A stretch of DNA of 64,000 nt from Cavia porcellus (GCF_034190915.1 NW_026947496.1:56802501-56866500), one strand, 5' to 3'; counted from the stretch's first letter, positions 1-12,690 are shown. Translations and numbers: made by a program. The notes: generated by a model from the letters alone, not told the origin.

Positions 1-637
1 TTTTGACATCCAGTGTCATAATACTTTAAGTAGATTTTATTTGAATGCTTCCATTAACTAAAGGTAATAACATAATAAAATAACAAGTGATTAGAACACC
101 AAAAAGGGAAATAAACAACTTTGTAGGTGTAGGTGAATAATTCTGCAGCTATTTTTATGGATTTGTGCTATAAAAGTCACAGTGTAGTATGTAGTAAAAT
201 AGTTTTTGTAAGTATTAATGTCCTTTTTCCCTGATCTGCAATAACTTCTAGCTTTTCTCAATTACACCGTGAGTCTTCCTTACCTGCCTATTTCCTTGTC
301 CTGCATGTTCTTCTCACTAGCGCATGGATAGTCCCAGAGTCAGACAGAGGCTGAGAGGGAGCTGGGAGTGGAGGAGTGAGAAAGAGTTTGTTCTGAATAC
401 CAAGAGGTGAAAAAGTGTTCCCTAAGAGCATAAGGAGTACTCCTGAGCCATTCCCCTTGTTAAAATCCAGAAAGAAGCATTCATCAGCTCTCCAATCTGG
501 AATTTGTAAACATGCAAGTCAAATCAATGTCCCCAGAGATTCTGTTCCCTAGATTTTCCCCATTCCCACCCCACAGTATCTCCATCTAGGGCAGGAAGAT
601 GTAGACAACTTCAGAGAGTAATTTCTGTGTTGTAGTA
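1..637. other. Unclassified AT-rich DNA, no gene seen
   Basis: No open frame of useful length and no repeat family that I recognise. Confidence 0.6.
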
Positions 638-962
638 CTGTGTTGGGGTTGCCGAAACAATTTGCCACTAGGTGGCTTAAACAACAGAAATTTGTATTTC
701 ACAGTTTTGAGTCTAAATGTCCACCATTAGTGTATTAGCAGGGAGAAATATCTACTACAATATTCCTACACTGGCTTGTAGATGACTTCACATTGTCTCC
801 TAGATGTGCATCTCTATGTTTAGATTTTCTCATTTATAAGGGCACCAGTCACATTTGATTAAGGCCCATCTCAATTACTTAATTTTACACTGAATATGTT
901 GATCAAGAAGAGGAGATCTTATCTCCAAATAGGACCACATTTTGAGGTCCTGACAGAATGGA
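638..962 (+). mobile_element. MaLR LTR fragment, MLT1-like
   Basis: A solitary, diverged ERVL-MaLR long terminal repeat in sense orientation. Landmarks in the expected MLT1 order are GGTGGCTTAAACAACAGAAA near 672, a 'cacagtttt' block, 'cttgtagatgact' near 775, a 'tttataagggcaccagtcac' block at 832-851, 'ggcccatctcaa' and a 'tctccaaataggaccacatt' block near 920. There is no internal retroviral sequence. The 79-residue frame at 896-1135 starts inside this repeat and is not a gene. Confidence 0.8.
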
Positions 963-1039
963 GTTCAATACATGAATTTAAAGGGGAGGAGGGTAATTTG
1001 GCTAGTAAATTTAAAGAAAATATAAATCAAAAGCATTTT

Positions 1040-1655
1040 TGGTTTGCAGATAGTATTTTGTATGTAACCACTCTCAGACTCACATTACGTAGAAAATTAA
1101 GTTTAGACAAATTCAACTATATGCATTCAGTTTAATAGCATCTTACAATTGGAAGCATAAATTTCCAGTAGGGCTTAGCAATTCCATCCCTAGTAACCTA
1201 CCCAGTAATGAAGATATAAAGATAGCATTATATTCTTAGCAGCATTATCTACAACAGCCAGAGTGGAATAGTTTAAACGTATCTTGATGCACAAAATATA
1301 GTAATTCATACATGGAATATTACCTAGCTACAAAGAAGAAAGAAATGCAGTTATACCTTGGGAATTTAGTACTCAAAGAAGTCAGACAAAAAAGATTACA
1401 AATTGTACGACTCTATATATCCAAACTGCCCTGAAAAAGCCAAAAAAGAGACATAGTAGATCACTGGTTGCCAGAGTTGGAGGTAAGAAGAGAGGAGAAT
1501 TACATATATGCAAGAAGTTTCTTTTTGGCATAAATGTTCTACATTGAATTTTGGGAATGTTTACAGAACTTCATTGATTAAATTAAAATATTTGATTTTT
1601 TACTCAAGTGCATTTTATGGTGAATGGTTTATATTTCAATAAAGCTTTTAAATAT
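1040..1655 (+). mobile_element. Ancient LINE-1 (L1M) 3' end
   Basis: The nucleotide pattern follows the end of ORF2 and the 3' UTR of old mammalian L1s: 'gcaattccatccctagt' (1178), 'agcagcattatctacaacagcc' (about 1240), 'acatggaatattacctagcta' (about 1310), 'agtcagacaaaaa' (1380), 'gatcactggttgccagag' (about 1460), 'agtttctttttgg' (1516) and 'caataaagctttt' (1637). Many stops interrupt the reading frame, so this is an inactive 5'-truncated copy. Confidence 0.8.
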
Positions 1656-2272
1656 GCTTTTTGTACAAAATTTAGGTTATGGATAAAGGAATAAAGGGAC
1701 AATACTCATTATTAATAATTCTATTGCAAAAATACATTTGGATGTGTTTCTTTTACAGTTTTGTCATTTCCTATTGATTTTAATTTTAAAATCTGGTCAA
1801 GTCATAGAGAAATTTATTTTCTCACTTGATGCCTATTAACGGAGAGCTCTGATTGGCTAGGACTTATTTCCTAGGGATTTTTATTTACAGGACAAGGTCC
1901 TCCTATGGTCCCTTGTATTAGCCTCGAAGGACGTGACTAATAAGTAACTTCGATTGCCAGTCAGCCTGGCCTGGAAAACGCTACATTCTCAACTCTAAAG
2001 CTAAGCAGGAGCCATAGATGTACTTTTCATGCAATTAGAAGCACAAAAGCTGTGTCTCTTAAAGAAGAAAAAAAGAACAAAAACCAGGAGCTCATGAGAT
2101 TAGGAAGGTCATACACTTGCATTTTGGCCTTTAGGGTCAGAATGTAGGGAGCACTTTTCTTGTCACATGAACAGATGAGAATGGCAGGCCCTGTCAGAGA
2201 CCTTTGGTGGCCATGCTGTGCAGGGAACTACCTATGCAGTCCTGGAAGAAAAAGGTTCAACACGAGACACAA

Positions 2273-2274
<2 letters not shown>
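1656..2274. other. Unclassified DNA, no gene seen
   Basis: No repeat family recognised. 1840-2000 is less AT-rich than its surroundings and carries a CCAAT-like 'gattggct' near 1850, but no promoter architecture follows. Confidence 0.5.
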
Positions 2275-2337
<63 letters not shown>

Positions 2338-2343
2338 TCTCTC
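2275..2343 (+). repeat. (TC)n microsatellite
   Basis: About 69 bases of nearly pure CT dinucleotide with one G interruption near 2325. Two overlapping frames through it give Ser-Leu repeats, which are artefacts of the microsatellite. Confidence 0.97.
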
Positions 2344-2680
2344 GTTTCTCAAGGTAAAAATAAGGAAACGTGTGTATAGCTCAGACATTTCTAAAATTAA
2401 TAACAAGCACTCCAACTTGAAAGTACCATTTAAAACTCTTTTGGCTAATCTTGAAAAAAATTCTTTATATATCCCGAGGATGCAACTCAGCTCATTTCAG
2501 TTCTAGAAAATACATTTAAGAATAAGTTCATAAAGCAAAAAAAATTTCAAGCACAGAAGAAAAAATATGGCTTAAATTGTATCATTCAAATAACCTCCTG
2601 TTCTGTACCACATTTCTCAGGTAGGTCAAGATCTTAAACAAATCTTATTTGTCGTAATGCATGATACAAGTGAATATCTG

Positions 2681-2770
2681 AACACACACACACACACACC
2701 CCTATATATATGTAATATATAATAAATATAGATATCTATAATTATAGATTTTTATAAATATATAAAATAC
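2681..2770. repeat. (AC)n tract followed by AT-rich low-complexity DNA
   Basis: An AC dinucleotide run at 2681-2699 is followed by about 65 bases made almost only of A and T. Confidence 0.9.
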
Positions 2771-3585
2771 TCTTTGTTCACCAAGTAAGAAATACTCATA
2801 AACTTATTCCTGCAATCTGGGTCTTGCGTTTTTCTTCCCTGCTGTGAGGGGGAAGGCATAATTTCACTAGTTTAATTCAATTCCAAATGTTCTAATTAGA
2901 AGATAGGAGGCCTCATTAAAAGTAAACTCACAAGCACTAGAGGGCAATGCTGGACAAATATTACTGAGATTGAAGGAAATATTAGTATGATTAGTTTGAG
3001 GTGAATGATACTTCAGGTGCAACTTTGAATATCCTAACCTCATGAATAAGATGAAGTTTCTAGCTCCTGCCTCCGATCTGATTATAAGAGCAAAGAGGGC
3101 AGGTTTTCTTGACAGTAATCAGCTCTGCTTCCTAGCTTCATCAGGGCCTTTTGCCCAGAGTGCTACTAGGCCAGTTATAGAGCAAGTTGGCAGAATGAGG
3201 AGATAATGGCCCATGTCAAAGTCAAGAATATTTCTGGAACCAAAAATCAGAATCAAAGCTTGGCATCTGTAGTGAGGGGGGAAAAGTTTCTTATTCATTT
3301 GTGTCTCATCTTATGATAAAATGAGGCTTCAAACAATATGATGGTGAGAATTATTTATGCAAGCAAGCTAAATAAATTTTCAAACATCTGATTAATAACT
3401 CATGAAATTACAGGGTGAGATTTTGCTTTGGGCATGACTGTGGTAGTTGTAGGTTGCTATAATAATGCAGGATTAAACTCTGTCTTATTTTCCCTTTCTT
3501 TCTCTATTTTAGTTTCACTGTGATATGGAATCAAAATTCTGCCGAACAATTGGATAAAACCCTATAGTAGATATCTGACACAGGA
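2771..3585. other. Unclassified DNA, no gene seen
   Basis: No recognisable repeat or coding region. The part around 2870-2950 is rich in TTAATT/TAATTA-like words but gives no specific call. Confidence 0.5.
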
Positions 3586-3712
3586 GCAATGGTTTTTAAA
3601 GTGTAGGCCCTGGGCCAGCAGCATCAGGATTATTCAGAAACTTGAAAGAAATTAAAATTCTTAAGCCTCTTTGAATCTGAAGCTCAGATTCTCTTGGGAG
3701 TGAGGAGAGACA
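3586..3712 (+). mobile_element. MER5A-like hAT DNA transposon fossil
   Basis: Non-autonomous hAT-Charlie element, recognised from 'aatggtttttaaagtgtagg' (terminal repeat and start), 'gccagcagcatcagga' near 3614, 'gaaacttgaaagaaatt' and a 'gaatctgaagctcagattctc' block in the order expected for MER5A. The 3' end is less clear and runs towards the L1 fragment that begins near 3728. Confidence 0.75.
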
Positions 3713-3727
3713 TCAATCTCATTTCTG

Positions 3728-3992
3728 TATTTCCTCTTAAAATCTTATTTACTTTTGACAAATTGCAATTGTACACATTTATGGGATAGGAAAGCGATGT
3801 GTATATGCAATGTAAGACAACTGAGTCAAGCTACTTGAGGTATCTATCATCTCCAGTACTTATTGCTTCATTTTTTCTTGTCTGACAGCATTGTATTCTT
3901 TAATATCTCCCCATTTCCTTCACAGCCAACTTCTTGTAAGCACCATTCTGTTCTCTGCTTACTTTAGATTGTAATAACCTATATTTTAATGA
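3728..3992 (-). mobile_element. Ancient LINE-1 3' UTR, L1MA-like, antisense
   Basis: Antisense match to the L1MA-type 3' UTR: 'ttgacaaattgcaattgtac' near 3755, 'atttatgggata', 'gagtcaagctact', 'tatctatcatctcc', 'atctccccatttcc' and 'caccattctgttctctgctt' at 3941-3960. Non-coding fossil. Confidence 0.7.
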
Positions 3993-4224
3993 AACATACA
4001 CTAAAGTCTGGAACCTCTGAACTAGAGGGAGGATAGAACAGGATGTACGCAGAACAATCACATTCTATATAGTCTATTATCTACATTTGCTTTATGTAAT
4101 ATACAAACACATTTTACAGAAGTCATAATTTAAATTTAGGTAACTCAAAATAGATTTCATATAAAATAGATTTAAATATTAATGTTTAGGCTCTTAAACT
4201 AGCAAGGGAGTTTCATTACATATC

Positions 4225-4405
4225 TAATATTGTTATTGATCATGATAATAAAAGATATAAATGTATAGTGCTTTAGTTCACAAAATAGTTTTCAAAAAGA
4301 AAATAGACTAAAATGCCTTGCTCAATCATTTAGCAAATCATGATACAAAATCATAATTTGAATCAGAAACTTTTGGCACCATGGCCAGTGTTTTTCTCAT
4401 GCTAA
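4225..4405 (+). mobile_element. Possible MIR SINE, highly diverged
   Basis: The spacing of 'ttgctcaatcatttagcaaa' and 'cataatttgaatcagaa' resembles the conserved 3' half of MIR. Divergence is high. Confidence 0.45.
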
Positions 4406-6369
4406 CGTAGCTACTTACACTGTACGTGAAGTACTCTAAATATTCAACAACAAAGAAATAATATTGTCAAAATAGTGTTGATTACACAAAATGATATTTT
4501 CTTACATTTTCTACTGTTTGATGAAAACCAGGTTTAATTAGAGAACGAAAGAAACAGATGGTGCTCTCTGAAGAGTAGAAGGAAATGTTTGAACATTTTG
4601 TAGGAGCTAAAGAAGGAATCCACGTGTGGAAGAGAGATGATGTGGGTGAAGGTGACTGAGTGCTGAGCTGTGAAAACTCCATTTAAAACTCGGAGCATGT
4701 GATGAGGCTGCAACCTTCCTCCAGAAGAAAGGAGAGAAAAGAAATTAAATATTAAGGGAATTTGACGTAGGCAGCTAGTTGCTATTAAAGATAAGAGTTT
4801 GAAACATCTGAGTTGAGCAAGTGATAGAGAAGTGTGCCTTGCCCATGATAGGTGAACCAATACTTATTGAGGACTAGTATGAGTCAGGACTGAAGTGAGG
4901 CAACTGAGGAACCTGGGTCAGGTGCAGAATATAAGAGGGTGCACTAAAAAAGAAAAACAGACAATATAGTAAAGAAGATTATTTTAGTGCAACACATTTT
5001 AAAAATTATCACATATGCAAGAAATCCATAATGAACATGACAGCAAAATTCCAAATAAAATGGTTTGTTTTAATTCAGTTTTCCTTGTTTCAGTCTTTAG
5101 TGTGCCTCACCATGGTTCTGTTACTAATCTTATTTTTCTTAGAGTTGACATTTTGTTCATCTGGGTGTTTGCATTAATTTTGATTTCAGAAAATATCACA
5201 TTAAAATGGTGTTGCTCATGAATAATCAGCTTCTTAGCCCTTATGTTTTGTACTTGAGACAGGTAAACTCTCACTCCTCTAGCTCTCGTCCCACGCGAGG
5301 CTCAAAGCCTTGCATTAATTATTTCAAGGAACTATTGCAACCCATAAAATACACAATTTGTTGGCTATGCAAATTGACTTTTTAATGCAGGAAATGACTT
5401 CATGTTTGAAAATATATGCACTTACACAAAAAATACATAGACATGCAAATATTCTATCATATTTGCAGATATCGCAATTTCTGTTTGTAATAGCTAAAAT
5501 GCACAAAGACACATCTGAATATATTTTGTCCCATTTATATTTACTTGCAGTGTTTTCCTACTCTTTATGTGAAATGTGCTAAAATTGCATTAATCATGTT
5601 AAACTTACGAATCCTGGAGCCACCAGTGAAAGAAGTGATTCTTGTAATCTCTTCCTCATAATTGTAGTCACATAGTTATCGAGACTGTTTCCTGGGATGG
5701 AAAAATCATATGGATAAATAAGAAGAAGTGGGACTATGTAAATCAAACTTGAGAAAGAAGTGGTGGCAGAATCATGGGGGAGGAGCAAATGCTCCCACAG
5801 GGAAGAAGTTGTTGACTTTCTTCTGTTGGTATCAGATCACATGAAGCCTGATATTTACCACCACAAGCTTCAGATTCAGCTTATCCTGAATGATACTACT
5901 GTGTAAGCCAGTGAGCACTACTCTGCTGAACAACTCAGTCTGCATGGCTCAGTGCAAATAGAACTCTGCATGGTGATGCCCAAAGTGACATAGATATTCC
6001 ATTTAGGTATCTCCTGCACTTTTGGTAGGCTGCGATTGGTTTTAAAACAGTAAAATACTTGAAGTATTTTGGAAATAAAGGCTTTTTGAAAAGAGTATGA
6101 GATAAGTAGACACGATATAGTTGTCTCTTGTGAGAAAAGGAGGTTCCCATTAAATTTTTACTGGGATAGATGTGTAGTGTGTCCTTTTTCTTCCCCATAT
6201 GCCAAAAGGATTTCAGTAAAATATTTATTTCTCATTGAGGAACTTTAGCAAAGCCTGACTTTTGAGGCTGATATAAAAGTTGAGGGCTTTTCCAGGACAA
6301 AAAGAATAGACACTGCCCTTAGTAGACCTTAATTCATTTTGCACAAAGTTTAAGGGAAGATCTAATAGT
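4406..6369. other. Unclassified AT-rich DNA, no gene seen
   Basis: About 2 kb without a recognised repeat. Several frames of 60-108 codons occur on both strands, including two overlapping minus-strand frames at 4482-4860. They are Leu/Ser/Phe-rich, share no family signature and lack exon-like context, so none is called. Confidence 0.5.
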
Positions 6370-6790
6370 CAGATTTCTGCTATTATGACAAAATACATTA
6401 AAGTAATAATTTAAAAGTGGAAAAGTTTATTTTGGCTCAGTTTCAAAGCTTTCAGACTTGTGGCAAGGCAGAAATATCATGGTAGGAGAATATGGCAAGG
6501 AAAATCTGCTCACTTGGGGGCTGTGGGAAGCATGGCAAGGGAGAGGGAGAGATAGAAATAGAGACAGAGACACAGTCAGAGACAGAGAACCAGAGAGCAT
6601 GTGTTATGAAGGAAGGATCCAGAAACAAGATATAGTACCCAAAGCCACATTTCCATGATTTACTCTGTTCTGCTATCTCCCAATACCCCATTCATCTATA
6701 AACTCATCAGTATGTTAATCCATTGTTGAGGTTAGCATCCTCATGATCTGTTCACTTCCCCAAACCCCATCTATGAACACTGTTACACTG
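6370..6790 (+). mobile_element. Rodent MaLR LTR, MT-like
   Basis: LTR of the rodent MaLR type: 'tttctgctattatgacaaaa' near 6376, 'aagtttattttggctcag' near 6424, 'gcaaggcagaaatatcatgg' near 6464, a purine-rich GAGAGA block (6540-6600) and the downstream 'ccccaaaccccatctatgaa' region. The GAGA block explains the Arg/Asp-repeat frame at 6458-6658. Solitary LTR with no coding interior. Confidence 0.7.
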
Positions 6791-7344
6791 GAGATCAAGC
6801 CACCTACATGTAGGTCTTGGGGAGCATATTATGTCTAACTCATATCAAAAGAGTAAGAAGGGATGCTGGCAGCAAAAGGATAAAGTCTAGTCTTCCAAGT
6901 GGGAGCAGGCCCTGTGCTGGCACTTTCTACTCTGAATCAAGCAGAGATCACATGGAACGGATATTGAACATTCACCTTATTTTCCTGGAGTCACAGCCTG
7001 GATGGGATTTGTACCTTATATTTTTCAGTGTTAAACTGTTACCATTTCTCATAGTGTTTTTACAGTCTCTTGGTGAAGTATTCAGCAGTCTAAAATGTAA
7101 TTTACATTTTAAAAATGTAATTTTTTTCAATTTGATCTAAGTGATGTGCATAACCACCAACCTAATTCCTCATGTACAGTTACTTTCCAAGTCATGCACA
7201 TGTACTCTGGATCATTTTCTCATACACGTTATAAGGAATGTGCTCCAGAATAATTTTATAAAATGTCAACTTTATGAATTATTAAAGATAAGAGAAATGA
7301 TTACTATGTTAAGTCAGCAAGGATGAGGTTCTTGGAAGCAGAGG
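6791..7344. other. Unclassified DNA, no gene seen
   Basis: Contains a 107-codon frame (6817-7140) directly followed by a 61-codon frame (7141-7326). Neither resembles a known family, and the run is AT-rich with no splice-site or conserved-residue support. Confidence 0.5.
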
Positions 7345-7740
7345 TAATACCTTGGTTGTACATCAGTCTTGCTTCTCACCCCAGGAAACCACATAGCATG
7401 GCAGAGATGATGCTATGTGATTTCCTACACTAGGTCACAACTTTTCTCTTTCTGACATGTTAGAATTATCCTAAAGCCACCATACTACTGAGTTTATGTG
7501 GGTCACCTCACGAAGACAGAGAGAAGTACCTGAAGAATTTCAGTTGTTTGGATGCCCAGCTTTTGGAATCTTCCTAGTTTAGTCACCAGATACATCAGTG
7601 AGTGCGATCTGGGTGATTCCAGTCAAACTTCAAGTTGCATCAGCTGACAGGGAGTAAAGAGGAGCTGTTATCTCAGTACCCAGCATAAACTCAGGTTCAT
7701 GGGTAGCAAAGATTATCATTGTTTAGTTGATGTCATTCAT
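7345..7740 (-). mobile_element. MaLR LTR, MLT1-like, antisense
   Basis: Reverse-strand MLT1 pattern: 'cttgcttctcaccccaggaa' near 7367, 'catggcagagatgatgctat' near 7397, 'cactaggtcacaac' (7428), 'aagccaccatactactgag' (7473), 'gaagacagagagaag' and 'atctgggtgattccagtc' near 7606. Old and diverged, no coding capacity. Confidence 0.7.
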
Positions 7741-9467
7741 ATCAATTTTAGGAAGGTTTGCTTTACAGCGTTGATTTTTTGGTACAGAAGCAGGAAATCT
7801 GTAAGTGACAATCAATACAGTCAATCAAAAGAACATTTTTGGACCACCTCATAGAAAATAGCAATCATCTCCTACCATTCTCTGTACTCCTAACAACTTT
7901 TAACTTTCTCTATATTAGTTGCCACCACACAGCAGTATATATTTATTTGGCTATTTATTCTTGAGTGAGTTCTGCTCAGCAGAACATTTGGCTGACTCAT
8001 GTTGAGGATCTAGCATGTAATAAGACCTGATATTGTAGTGTGGAATGCATAAGAGATAATTTTAACAATGCCTATTTTTACTAGAATATTAGTAAACAAT
8101 ATGTTTACTTATTTCAGAGTTCTTCTGAGATTTGGGCCAAATATTTGATTTGAAAAAAGATAGAAAATATTCTTAAGCAAGTATATTTTTATATTAGCAG
8201 AACTGGCTGGGTTAAAATTTTGTTTTATGTTAATTTTCTTTTATCAATTCCAGTAAGGGTTAAAATTAACAATTATTTGGAAATTTTTATTTTCTTAGTT
8301 AAGGAAATGGGATGAATTTTGACAAGCAATATCTACATAAATTTTCCAGGATCTAATAAATGCGATATCTGTGAATATGTTAAAGAATTTAAGTTTACTG
8401 TTGAATTTATGAAATCTTTATGAGTTCTAGGACATGATAGTGAATGTTACGAGAACACTAATCATCATGAATGATTCAAGACAATAATGCTGCAACTCGT
8501 GGGCAGAAATTTTCATAACGTACCATTATGGAAAGACGCCAAAAAAAGGGATCTTATTTAGCTCTGCCATAAAACCAATTTCTTCAATTTTTGTTCTGAT
8601 TTCAAATTTTTCAATGTGAACTCCAAATCTTCAAGTGTTTTCAAAAAACAATCTGCTCAGCAAGGCTATTAAATGGAAATGGAAAGTTATTATTTTGGTA
8701 TATTTGACCTCAGTGACTTGAGGTTTTTATTTCCACCCACGGATATCAAATGAAAGGGTCAGGTCTTGAAGTAGGGTCAGATTTTAAACCAGCGACTCTG
8801 AAAATGATTAAAGGTTTGGTAACACTGTAATAGGAACAAAAAGGACACAGAAGCAGTCCACGAACTCTCCCAGCTCAGACACCCAATAGATGCATCAGAG
8901 AGTGAGTTCTGAGTAGATGTCATGTGTGTATTACTTTGAACTCTCTTGATTTATATCTAATGTTGCTACTTATTTATAATTTTAAGAGTCATGCTAAAGA
9001 ATTATAGATATATTTAATCCATATATTTGCTAGTGGAAAAAAGGAAGGGTCAACCATGATGCTTCCCTGTTTCCTGTTAGCAAACTCAAATTCATTTCTC
9101 TAAATAGCATAGTCACATACATAATGAGTGACATTAAAAACAACAAACCAGTATGTAAATGATAGCAGAAACTCAAGTGAAAAACTAATACATACATCCT
9201 TGCCTTCATTTAAGTTATTTCCTTAAGAGAGATACAATTGTTGACTCAAAAACCAGTACTCTTAAACTCGGGTTGCATGTATTTCTATAATCTATCCAGA
9301 TATGCAGTATACATTTGCATTCCATTAACAGTTACAGTGTCTCCCTAACTTAACTGTCATCAGTGTGAAGCACCATGATTTTTTAAAGTTTTTGTATATA
9401 TGTTAACTGAGTAACTTCAATTTCTTAGCTTATTAGTCAAGTTCAAACATTTTTAACCCACTGATCC
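7741..9467. other. Unclassified AT-rich DNA, no gene seen
   Basis: No frame above about 60 codons and no repeat family recognised across about 1.7 kb. Confidence 0.5.
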
Positions 9468-9870
9468 CAAATGATTTTTTATTATGGTGAAATATGCTAT
9501 TTTAAGTGTACAGTTCAGTATTGTTAATTACATTAACAACATTGTACAATCACCACTGTACACCTTTAGAACTTTGGCATCATTCTACTTTAAAATTCTA
9601 CACCTATTAATACATAAATTCCCAGTTTTCAACCTCCTAACTCCTGATAATTTTCATCTATAAATTTGGTTACTTTAAGTTCCTCATGTAAGCGCACTCA
9701 TGTAGTATTTGTTGGTTTGTACAAAGCACATTTTACCTGTATAATGGTCTTAAGATTCATCCATGTTTCAGTGTGTACAGAATTTTATTCTTTTTAATGG
9801 TTTGATTATATAATATATAATATAATGTATGTATAATGCATAATATGACATAATATATATCACATTTTGT
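9468..9870 (-). mobile_element. Ancient LINE-1 (L1M) 3' end, antisense, with AT-rich tail
   Basis: Strong antisense L1M 3' pattern: 'aagtgtacagttcagtattg' near 9503, 'caacattgtacaatcacca' near 9537, 'ttcctcatgtaagcgcactc' near 9680, 'gtagtatttgttggtttgta' and 'agattcatccatgtttcagt' near 9752. 9806-9870 is low-complexity AT DNA. No intact frame. Confidence 0.82.
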
Positions 9871-10141
9871 TTTTCTATAAGTCAGTGCACATAGGAGAGG
9901 TATAATCAAAACTCATGAGAGAAGAGAAATATTACTTGTGCTATGAAAAGTGAAAAGCATGCAAAGTATATAGGTTTTTAGGAAAGCTGGAGTTGAGTTA
10001 GCACTCATATATTGAAGAATGTGGAAAAACCAAAGGCATTCTATGAAAGTAGTCATCTGATGTTCACTTGTAATACCTCTTCTAATTTATTTCCATTTCC
10101 AAATCTTAGTAAAATCAACCACTATACTAAGTACCATGTAT

Positions 10142-10250
10142 TCTTTTTTTTTTTCCTGTTTTATTTTTTGCTACTAGGAATTGGACTTAAGACCTTGTTC
10201 TTGCCAAGCAGATGCTGTGCTGTGGAGCCAAATCACTGACCCAGTTCTGC
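10142..10250 (-). mobile_element. Degenerate ID SINE, antisense
   Basis: A poly-T run (10142-10153, the reversed A-tail) is followed after a short gap by the antisense ID body: 'ctaggaattggacttaagac', 'cttgccaagcagatgctgtg' and 'ccaaatcactgacccag'. It has many substitutions relative to the copies at 38659 and 42658, so it is an older insertion. Confidence 0.7.
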
Positions 10251-10992
10251 ATATTATTAGAAAACTGTTCAAGCATTCATTTATTTTCATCATTAGAAAC
10301 GAGGAGTTGACACACTTGTGTGATTCAGAGGAAGGACTCTGAATTTCCCATGAGACCACAGTCCACCAAAGCATTGGATAAACTTCATGCTCTCACTGGA
10401 CAGCCATGTGGGTCAGTTCAACCGTATCAGTACTTCAAGAGGCCCTATGAGTAGTCCTATGAGATAACTGGTCTCTTCATGTCTCACTGTGATTTTGAAG
10501 ATTCACTCCATAAACCAGACCAAACAAACATTATCACATAGTTCTTGCTGTAGGACAGTCTCTCCTTGGAAAGAACGGAGGTAAAGTTGTCTTTGAAGCT
10601 CATTCAAATATACCATGACCATAAGATTCAAGTACTCCAGAATTTAGTGCTTTGGAAAGCTACTCTCAGTTGTAAAGTTTTCAGTAAGCAATTCTGTACC
10701 CAAGATCCAGTTCAATTTCCCACAAAAATAAACCAACATTTGGATACATGAGGACCGGGTTGTGGGGGCGCAAAAAACAAGTCAGGACTTTCCTTAAAGC
10801 TTACTCAGATTCCAGGCAAAAGATGCTTGTTTAATTAGATATTTGCTCTAAGTTAAACATTTTAAGAGATTTTACCTTAAACTATCAGATGATTTTTCTC
10901 TAGAGTGGTGTTTACAGGTGTTCCTTTAACATATTATGTTCTCCAATTCAGTTTTTATTTCCCTTTGTACTTTTCTACCTTTCTCTCCATCC

Positions 10993-10996
<4 letters not shown>
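10251..10996. other. Unclassified DNA, no gene seen
   Basis: No repeat family or coding signal recognised between the ID fossil and the CA microsatellite. Confidence 0.5.

Positions 10997-11044
<48 letters not shown>
10997..11044 (+). repeat. (CA)n microsatellite, 24 units
   Basis: Uninterrupted CA dinucleotide run of 48 bases. Its length and purity suggest it is polymorphic. The Thr-His repeat frame through it is an artefact. Confidence 0.98.
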
Positions 11045-11045
<1 letters not shown>

Positions 11046-12028
11046 TTGACTATTTCTTGTTTTACATTCAGCTTATCTTTCTTGAACTTTCCTTTCTTTT
11101 AAATAGAAAAAGATTCGGTTAAAACCCACTAAGACATTGACTTAGAAGTCACTACCCAGCAGCAGTGGCTTTGGTGACAGACAGTTTGCTGTAGTAAGTG
11201 AATCCTTATCAGCAATCAGCCTGATGAAGGGAAAAAGCTCCAAGACAAATAAATGAAAGGTCCTGTGACACTATTAGAAAACAAGTTTCAAGTTCTATTC
11301 CCAGCAGGTTTATTAAGGGGCCACATCACCTATTATGTTTATCATTTGCTGCTCCAGGATGATGTCAGTCTTGCCCTCTCGAGCATGCCTCTGAATTACG
11401 GGAAAGGTAAACGGATTGGATAGAGTAATCAGATCCTTTCCCTGGTGTAATTACTTTAGCTCATTTTATGGATATCCTTGTTCAGATGACCTTGCTTAAT
11501 TGCCAGCACACAAGATGGTGTTGTCTAATGACACGAACACCTGAAGAATTCCTGCACAAGGACCAGGAAATCATGAACTCTCTGTAATACTGTATTTTCT
11601 GCCTTTCTGCAGTATTTTCTGATCCAATGTGGATAAATCTCAGCGACCAGAGAAGGTAAGGTTAGGAAGCTCAAATTCAGATGTTGTATATATGCAAACA
11701 AAATTTCGGAAAATGAAGTTAAAAGAGAGTTTTTGATTGTGTATTGTTTTTTGAATACAAAACCAGTTTTTTGAAGAAATACTTAACAGATTCCCTGTCC
11801 TTGTATTTCATTGGCAGAAAAAGACCAACATTTAAACATATACACATACTGGTACAATCCTGTGATTAAAAAGCCTACATAAAGTGGTTACAAACTAAAA
11901 TGAATCTGGGCCAATAGGAAAAATTTTCAAATAGGTCAGTTCATCCTGGGTACCACAACATGTTTCACTCTTATTCTTGCTTTTCTTTGTCATTCTTCTT
12001 TATATTTATTTACTCATTACTATGAATA
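11045..12028. other. Unclassified DNA, no gene seen
   Basis: No family match. The span is ordinary AT-rich DNA with short frames only. Confidence 0.5.
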
Positions 12029-12345
12029 CAGTTGTCCCTTTGTATCTATGGTAGTGATTTCAGGACTCTCAAAATTTGTGGCCTTCAAGTCAAGTACATA
12101 AAATGGCACAATATTTACATATAACTTAAGGCCATCCTCCAACACACAGTAAATCTTTTCCAGAATGATTGTGTAGCTTACACAACTGTAAATGCCATGT
12201 TAATACTTGCTATATTGTATTATTTAGGGAATAATGAAACAGAAGAAATATGTACAGGTTCAGATGAAACTTTTGCTATTTGTTTTCAATTTGTCATTGG
12301 TGGGATTTTCAGATGTGCAATCCACAAGTATAGAGGGGCAAATAT
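12029..12345 (+). mobile_element. MER2-like Tigger (TcMar) DNA transposon fossil
   Basis: The element starts CAGTTGTCCCTTTGTAT directly after a TA dinucleotide (12027-12028) and ends with the reversed terminal motif around 'tatagaggggcaaatata' (12330-12347). Internal landmarks are 'aaaatggcacaatatttaca' near 12100, 'atataacttaaggccatcct' and 'tagggaataatgaaacag' near 12227. TA target preference and near-palindromic ends fit a non-autonomous mariner/Tigger element. It has no transposase coding region. Confidence 0.85.
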
Positions 12346-12469
12346 ATAATGTTGAATAAAAAAGATATGATGTCTTTCTTCATGGAGTTAATAGTCCAAA
12401 GAATAAAATACCAGAAAAATTTTAGTGTGTGTTACTGACTTCATTAACAAAATAGAAATTCTAATGATA

Positions 12470-12690
12470 AGGATGGCTAATCTTTCTGTAGCAACTTACA
12501 TGGGCCCTTGTATTCCTCCTTGCATGTAATATACTAACCCTCATAACAGTTCTCACGTACATATTCTGGTTAGACTACCTTTTCCACATCTGTGAAAACT
12601 GTGGGACAAGCTTAAATAATACACCAAAAAGCACACATCAGGTAAGAAGGGGAGCTACTGTATGGATTCAGGGAATTCTATGTCATAGAG
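12470..12690 (+). mobile_element. MIR SINE, sense
   Basis: MIR landmarks in order: 'catgtaatatactaaccctc' (12524), 'acagttctcacgtacatatt', 'ccacatctgtgaaaactgtg' near 12585, 'acaccaaaaagcacacatca' and 'gtaagaaggggagctactg' near 12642. Ancient tRNA-derived mammalian repeat. Confidence 0.75.

Noticed and set aside
2160..2506. Frames with long Ser-Leu repeats
   Set aside because: They are the (TC)n microsatellite at 2275-2343 read in two phases.
10905..11102. 65-codon frame with a Thr-His repeat
   Set aside because: Produced by the (CA)n microsatellite; no conserved sequence on either side.
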